NCBI GenBank assembly: GCA_965279735.1
Contig: OZ257260.1
Coordinates: 3,224,001-3,288,000 of the forward strand
From: CAIUGU01 sp965279735
GTDB taxonomy: Bacteria > Pseudomonadota > Gammaproteobacteria > Steroidobacterales > Steroidobacteraceae
Length of the DNA stretch: 64,000 bases
Direction: 5' to 3'
Part shown: positions 61,247 through 64,000 of the stretch, piece after piece
Layout of the letters: each line of letters starts with the position of its first letter
How positions within the stretch are numbered: the first letter of the stretch is position 1
Translations under genes and position numbers: made by a program
Notes under the pieces: model-generated
The model's database searches: none
What the model was told of the DNA's origin: nothing
The model's input: only the letters and a program-made list of their open reading frames with translations

Positions 61247-61903
61247 TTATTTTCGCCGCGCAACGATCAGCCAGTTGTTGAAGGGCGTGTTGCCCCATAG
61301 TGGCGTGAACTCCGCTTCAAGCCCCTGCAGGCCGAGCTGGCTGACCAGGAATTCCCTCGTGGGATACGCCTGCGGTGCCGCATTCATCCATCGCACCGCT
61401 CGCGAGAGGATGTCCGTCGCTCGCGTCACGCGGGTACGCCAGCCCGAATCCTGCAGCCCGGTCCGAATAACCAGTCGGCCTCCCGCGGTCACGCAACCGG
61501 CTGCCTGTCCGATGAGCGCGCCCACTCGTGCGGCTGGCAAAAATTGCAACATGTCTAGGATCGCGACGCTGCCCTGATGGACTGGAAAGCCGCTTGCCAG
61601 ATCCATGACGTCGAAGCGGGTATCGGCGAGGCCAGCCTTGTCAGCCGCCTGACGGGCCAGTGCGATCTTGCTGGCGTCGTTATCAACGCCGAGATAGCCG
61701 AGCCTCACGCCGTGGGCCCTGCAGTAGTGCGGCAACAAGCCTATGCCGCAGCCCAGATCGAGTAACGGCGCGTTCGTGCCTGCGAGCGCTTTGACGACGG
61801 CGGCGTACAGCGGATCCGTGGCGAGTTTCGAACGGGCATAGTAGTAGTGCCAGCGGCTGGGCAGGAACAGGCCGGCGATTTCCCTTGAGCTCACGGAATC
61901 CAA
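61247..61903 (-). CDS. Class I SAM-dependent methyltransferase
   Basis: A 218-residue methyltransferase. Motif I is LLDLGCGIGLLPHYCRAHG (about 46-64), motif II is LGVDNDASKIALARQAA, and the later IDLASGFPV-type and VAILDMLQFLPAARVG segments correspond to motifs III-IV. It opposes the flanking deacetylase and ketosynthase genes, which belong to a likely aryl-polyene-type cluster. A methyl transfer to the aryl head group is therefore conceivable; the sequence itself does not show the substrate. Confidence 0.85.
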   Translation of the reverse strand: MDSVSSREIAGLFLPSRWHYYYARSKLATDPLYAAVVKALAGTNAPLLDLGCGIGLLPHYCRAHGVRLGYLGVDNDASKIALARQAADKAGLADTRFDVMDLASGFPVHQGSVAILDMLQFLPAARVGALIGQAAGCVTAGGRLVIRTGLQDSGWRTRVTRATDILSRAVRWMNAAPQAYPTREFLVSQLGLQGLEAEFTPLWGNTPFNNWLIVARRK

Positions 61904-62017
61904 ATCGGTACCTCCGGCGAAATCCAGCTTCCCTTGCTATTGCAGAGCGGCCTTCGAGATCATAGGCGAGGCCCTTCGCCGCGTCAGTCGTCCAAGAGTA
62001 ACCCGCAACATGCCCGC

Positions 62018-63193
62018 ATGCAGTCACTGACCGTTAGCCACTACACCGCCGTCTGTGCGGCAGGCCGCGGGAACGAGTCAGTGTGGGAATCACTGCTTGC
62101 CGGGCGCACGGGCCTTGCACCCAATGACCTGCCCGATATCCCGTTGGCGACGCACATTGGCCGAGTGCGCGGACTTGAAGACTCTCCGCTGCCCACCGAA
62201 TTTGCCGCATGGGATTGCCGCAACAACCGGCTGGCGCTGATGGCCCTGCAACAGGACGGTCTCCACGATTCCGTTGTCCGTCTGCGGGAACGATTGGGTC
62301 CCAAACGGATTGCCGTCGTGCTCGGCACCTCAACCTCAAGCATCGGCAGTACGGAAGACGCATACCGTCTGCGCAAGGATGACACCGCGCTGCCACCCGA
62401 ATACCGGGAGCCGATCATTCATTCGCCCTTCTCCCTTGTGGATTTCGTACGTCGTTATCTGCAGCTCGAAGGGCCTGCCCTCACTGTTTCCACGGCCTGC
62501 TCTTCGAGCGCCCGCGTATTCGGCAGCGCAGAGAGGATGCTGCGGCTGGGGTTGGCGGATGCCGTTCTCGTCGGGGGCGCAGACACTCTTTGCCGCTCTG
62601 TTCTCTACGGCTTCAATTCGCTCGAGCTCATGTCGGCGGAACGCTGCCGGCCGTTCGATATCGACCGCAACGGGCTCAGCATCGGCGAAGGTGCAGGCTT
62701 TGCGATTCTCGAACGGGGCACCGACGCGGAGATCCTGCTGCAGGGTTACGGCGAAACCAGCGATGCCTGGCACATGTCCAGTCCGCATCCTGAAGGACTC
62801 GGCGCAAGGCGCGCCATGGGACAGGCCCTGGCTGCTGCGGCTCTTGAACCTGCGGCCATCGACTACGTCAACCTGCATGGCACCGCCACCCGCATGAACG
62901 ACCAGATCGAAGGTGAAGTCATGCGCGGTCTCTTCGCGAAACCGGTGGCCTGCAGTTCCGTCAAAGGCTGGACGGGACATACGCTCGGCGCCGCCGGCAT
63001 CGTTGAAGCAGTCATTTCGCTGCTCTGTCTCAAGGGCGGGCTGGTTCCGGCGACGTTGAACTGCCAGCACGTCGAGCCCCTCTTTAGCGATTACATCCGC
63101 ACGACCAACGCCCGCGAAAAGCTGTCGCGCGTCATGAGCAATTCCTTCGGCTTCGGCGGCAACAACTGCTCGCTGATCTTCGGCCTCGCCTGA
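62018..63193 (+). CDS. Beta-ketoacyl-ACP synthase (FabF-like) of a polyene/fatty-acid cluster
   Basis: A 391-residue condensing enzyme. The catalytic triad is complete: C161 in VSTACSSSA, H288 in LHGTATRMND and H321 in GWTGHTLGAAG, with K316 beside it. It would elongate acyl-ACP by Claisen condensation. The start MQSLTVSHYTAV (62018) removes a non-homologous extension. A cysteine-less partner follows 10 bp downstream, and the two probably form a KS-chain-length-factor heterodimer as in aryl-polyene synthesis. Confidence 0.92.
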   Translation: MQSLTVSHYTAVCAAGRGNESVWESLLAGRTGLAPNDLPDIPLATHIGRVRGLEDSPLPTEFAAWDCRNNRLALMALQQDGLHDSVVRLRERLGPKRIAVVLGTSTSSIGSTEDAYRLRKDDTALPPEYREPIIHSPFSLVDFVRRYLQLEGPALTVSTACSSSARVFGSAERMLRLGLADAVLVGGADTLCRSVLYGFNSLELMSAERCRPFDIDRNGLSIGEGAGFAILERGTDAEILLQGYGETSDAWHMSSPHPEGLGARRAMGQALAAAALEPAAIDYVNLHGTATRMNDQIEGEVMRGLFAKPVACSSVKGWTGHTLGAAGIVEAVISLLCLKGGLVPATLNCQHVEPLFSDYIRTTNAREKLSRVMSNSFGFGGNNCSLIFGLA

Positions 63194-63203
63194 CTCGCAA
63201 CCG

Positions 63204-63983
63204 ATGCAGATCTACATAGACGGGATCGGAGTGTGGGGTGCAGGTTTGCGTGACTGGCCGCAAATGCGTTCCGTGCTTGCCGGCGAAACGGCTTTCGCGC
63301 CGGAACCCGTGGCGCTTCCCTCGCCGGCAGTGCTGCCGCCTGCCGAACGTCGTCGCAGTCCCGGAACAGCGAGAGTCGCCGTACAGGTCGCCGCGGAAGC
63401 ATGTGCGATGGCCGGCGCCAACCCGGCCCTGCTGCCGTCGGTGTTTGCTTCCAGTCATGGCGATACCGAAATCACCGACTACATGTGCCGGGAGCTCGCG
63501 GCCGACGCGCCCGTGTCGCCCACGAAGTTCCACAACTCCGTACATAATGCAGCGAGCGGCTACTGGACGATTGCCGTGGGCTGCACGCAGAGCGCCAATG
63601 CCGTCAGCGCCGGGGATGATTCCTTCGGCAGCGGATTGCTGGAGGCTGCAGTGCAGGTGGTGAGCGAGAGCAGGCCGATCCTGTTCGTCGCGTACGATCT
63701 TGCGGCGCCTGTACCGTTGGCCACGGTATGTCCCGTCCGTATTACCTTCGGGGTCGCCCTGGTCCTTAGCCCGGTTGCTTCCGCTCGGAGCGTCGCGTGT
63801 CTCCGGTTTGCGCCAGAGACCTCGACTGTCCCGCCAGGTTCTGCCGTTCCACCCACGCTGGAACCTTTGCTCAACGGCAATCCTGCCGCCCGTGCATTGC
63901 CGCTGCTATCCTGTCTCGCCAAGGGGGAAACGGCCAGAATTCAGCTCCCGCCGTTTCACTGGGAGATCGCATCTTGCAGGTGA
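63204..63983 (+). CDS. Beta-ketoacyl synthase chain-length-factor-like protein
   Basis: A 259-residue protein of the chain-length-factor family (KS N-terminal-like). It opens QIYIDGIGVWGAGLRDWP and has TKFHNSVHNAASGYWTIAVGCTQSANAVSAGDDSFGSGLLEAA, where a normal ketosynthase would have its catalytic cysteine region. The C-terminal half is short and lacks the histidine motifs, so it should be inactive alone. It probably sets the product length with the preceding synthase. Sequence after 63983 to the window end is too short to assign. Confidence 0.85.
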   Translation: MQIYIDGIGVWGAGLRDWPQMRSVLAGETAFAPEPVALPSPAVLPPAERRRSPGTARVAVQVAAEACAMAGANPALLPSVFASSHGDTEITDYMCRELAADAPVSPTKFHNSVHNAASGYWTIAVGCTQSANAVSAGDDSFGSGLLEAAVQVVSESRPILFVAYDLAAPVPLATVCPVRITFGVALVLSPVASARSVACLRFAPETSTVPPGSAVPPTLEPLLNGNPAARALPLLSCLAKGETARIQLPPFHWEIASCR

Positions 63984-64000
63984 GCGCGCCTCAACATCGC

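Noticed and set aside
61934..62017. N-terminal extension of the ketosynthase
   Set aside because: The 28 extra residues are Arg/Ser/Gln-rich and not homologous to condensing enzymes; MQSLTVSHYTAV is the typical start.

Overview
The window looks like a chromosomal segment of a high-GC (roughly 60-65 % by eye) gammaproteobacterium. The order mnmG, rsmG, parA, parB, atpIBEFHAGDC, glmU, glmS is the classical origin-proximal cluster of that class. The cytochrome c4, the DUF3612-type regulator beside isocitrate lyase and an aryl-polyene-type ketosynthase cluster point towards Xanthomonadales/Nevskiales-like lineages. This placement is inference; no rRNA or other marker is present. I see no tRNA, rRNA, CRISPR array, prophage or complete insertion sequence.

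Layout. 0-5.5 kb: adenine salvage (MTA/SAH nucleosidase + apt) with a cupin and a left-truncated transaldolase, a PRC-barrel protein, a methyltransferase, a response-regulator diguanylate cyclase, an EF-hand protein and a small membrane protein. 5.5-10.1 kb: a YCII/DGPF protein with its ECF sigma factor, then hsp20-lon behind a heat-shock-type promoter. 10.1-16.4 kb: an array of six hairpins, a TspO-like protein, MoeB-rhodanese and a MoaD-like sulfur carrier flanking a sugar isomerase whose lipoprotein signal carries an amber codon, a BNR-repeat protein, a GST and a MobA-like transferase. 16.5-21.8 kb: peptide deformylase, a shikimate/quinate dehydrogenase-MFS pair, and a lower-GC two-gene cassette (Nmad3 domain protein plus partner). 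Four copies of a ~110-bp palindromic element lie in this stretch, with the two copies on one side of the cassette inverted relative to those on the other.

21.8-30.6 kb: glyoxylate locus (regulator, aceA and an aceK reduced to its regulatory half), YkgJ, DoxX, a LuxR solo, a MOSC protein, and leuA behind a structured leader. 30.7-49.3 kb: MFS, CBS, DUF2934 and SlyD genes, then the minus-strand glmS/glmU/ATP synthase/par/rsmG block; a DUF5916 outer-membrane-type protein sits between parB and atpI. 49.4-60.5 kb: cytochrome c4, SIMPL and secreted hypothetical proteins, an inverted-repeat cluster, an NfeD-like protein, mnmG, an exported alpha/beta hydrolase, an ABC-2 exporter and a FecR/DUF6600 protein. 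60.5-64 kb: the start of what looks like an aryl-polyene or related fatty-acid-derived cluster (polysaccharide deacetylase, methyltransferase, ketosynthase, chain-length factor), which runs off the right edge.

The least explained signals are the palindromic elements whose two arms differ between copies yet remain complementary within each copy, and the Nmad3 cassette they surround.
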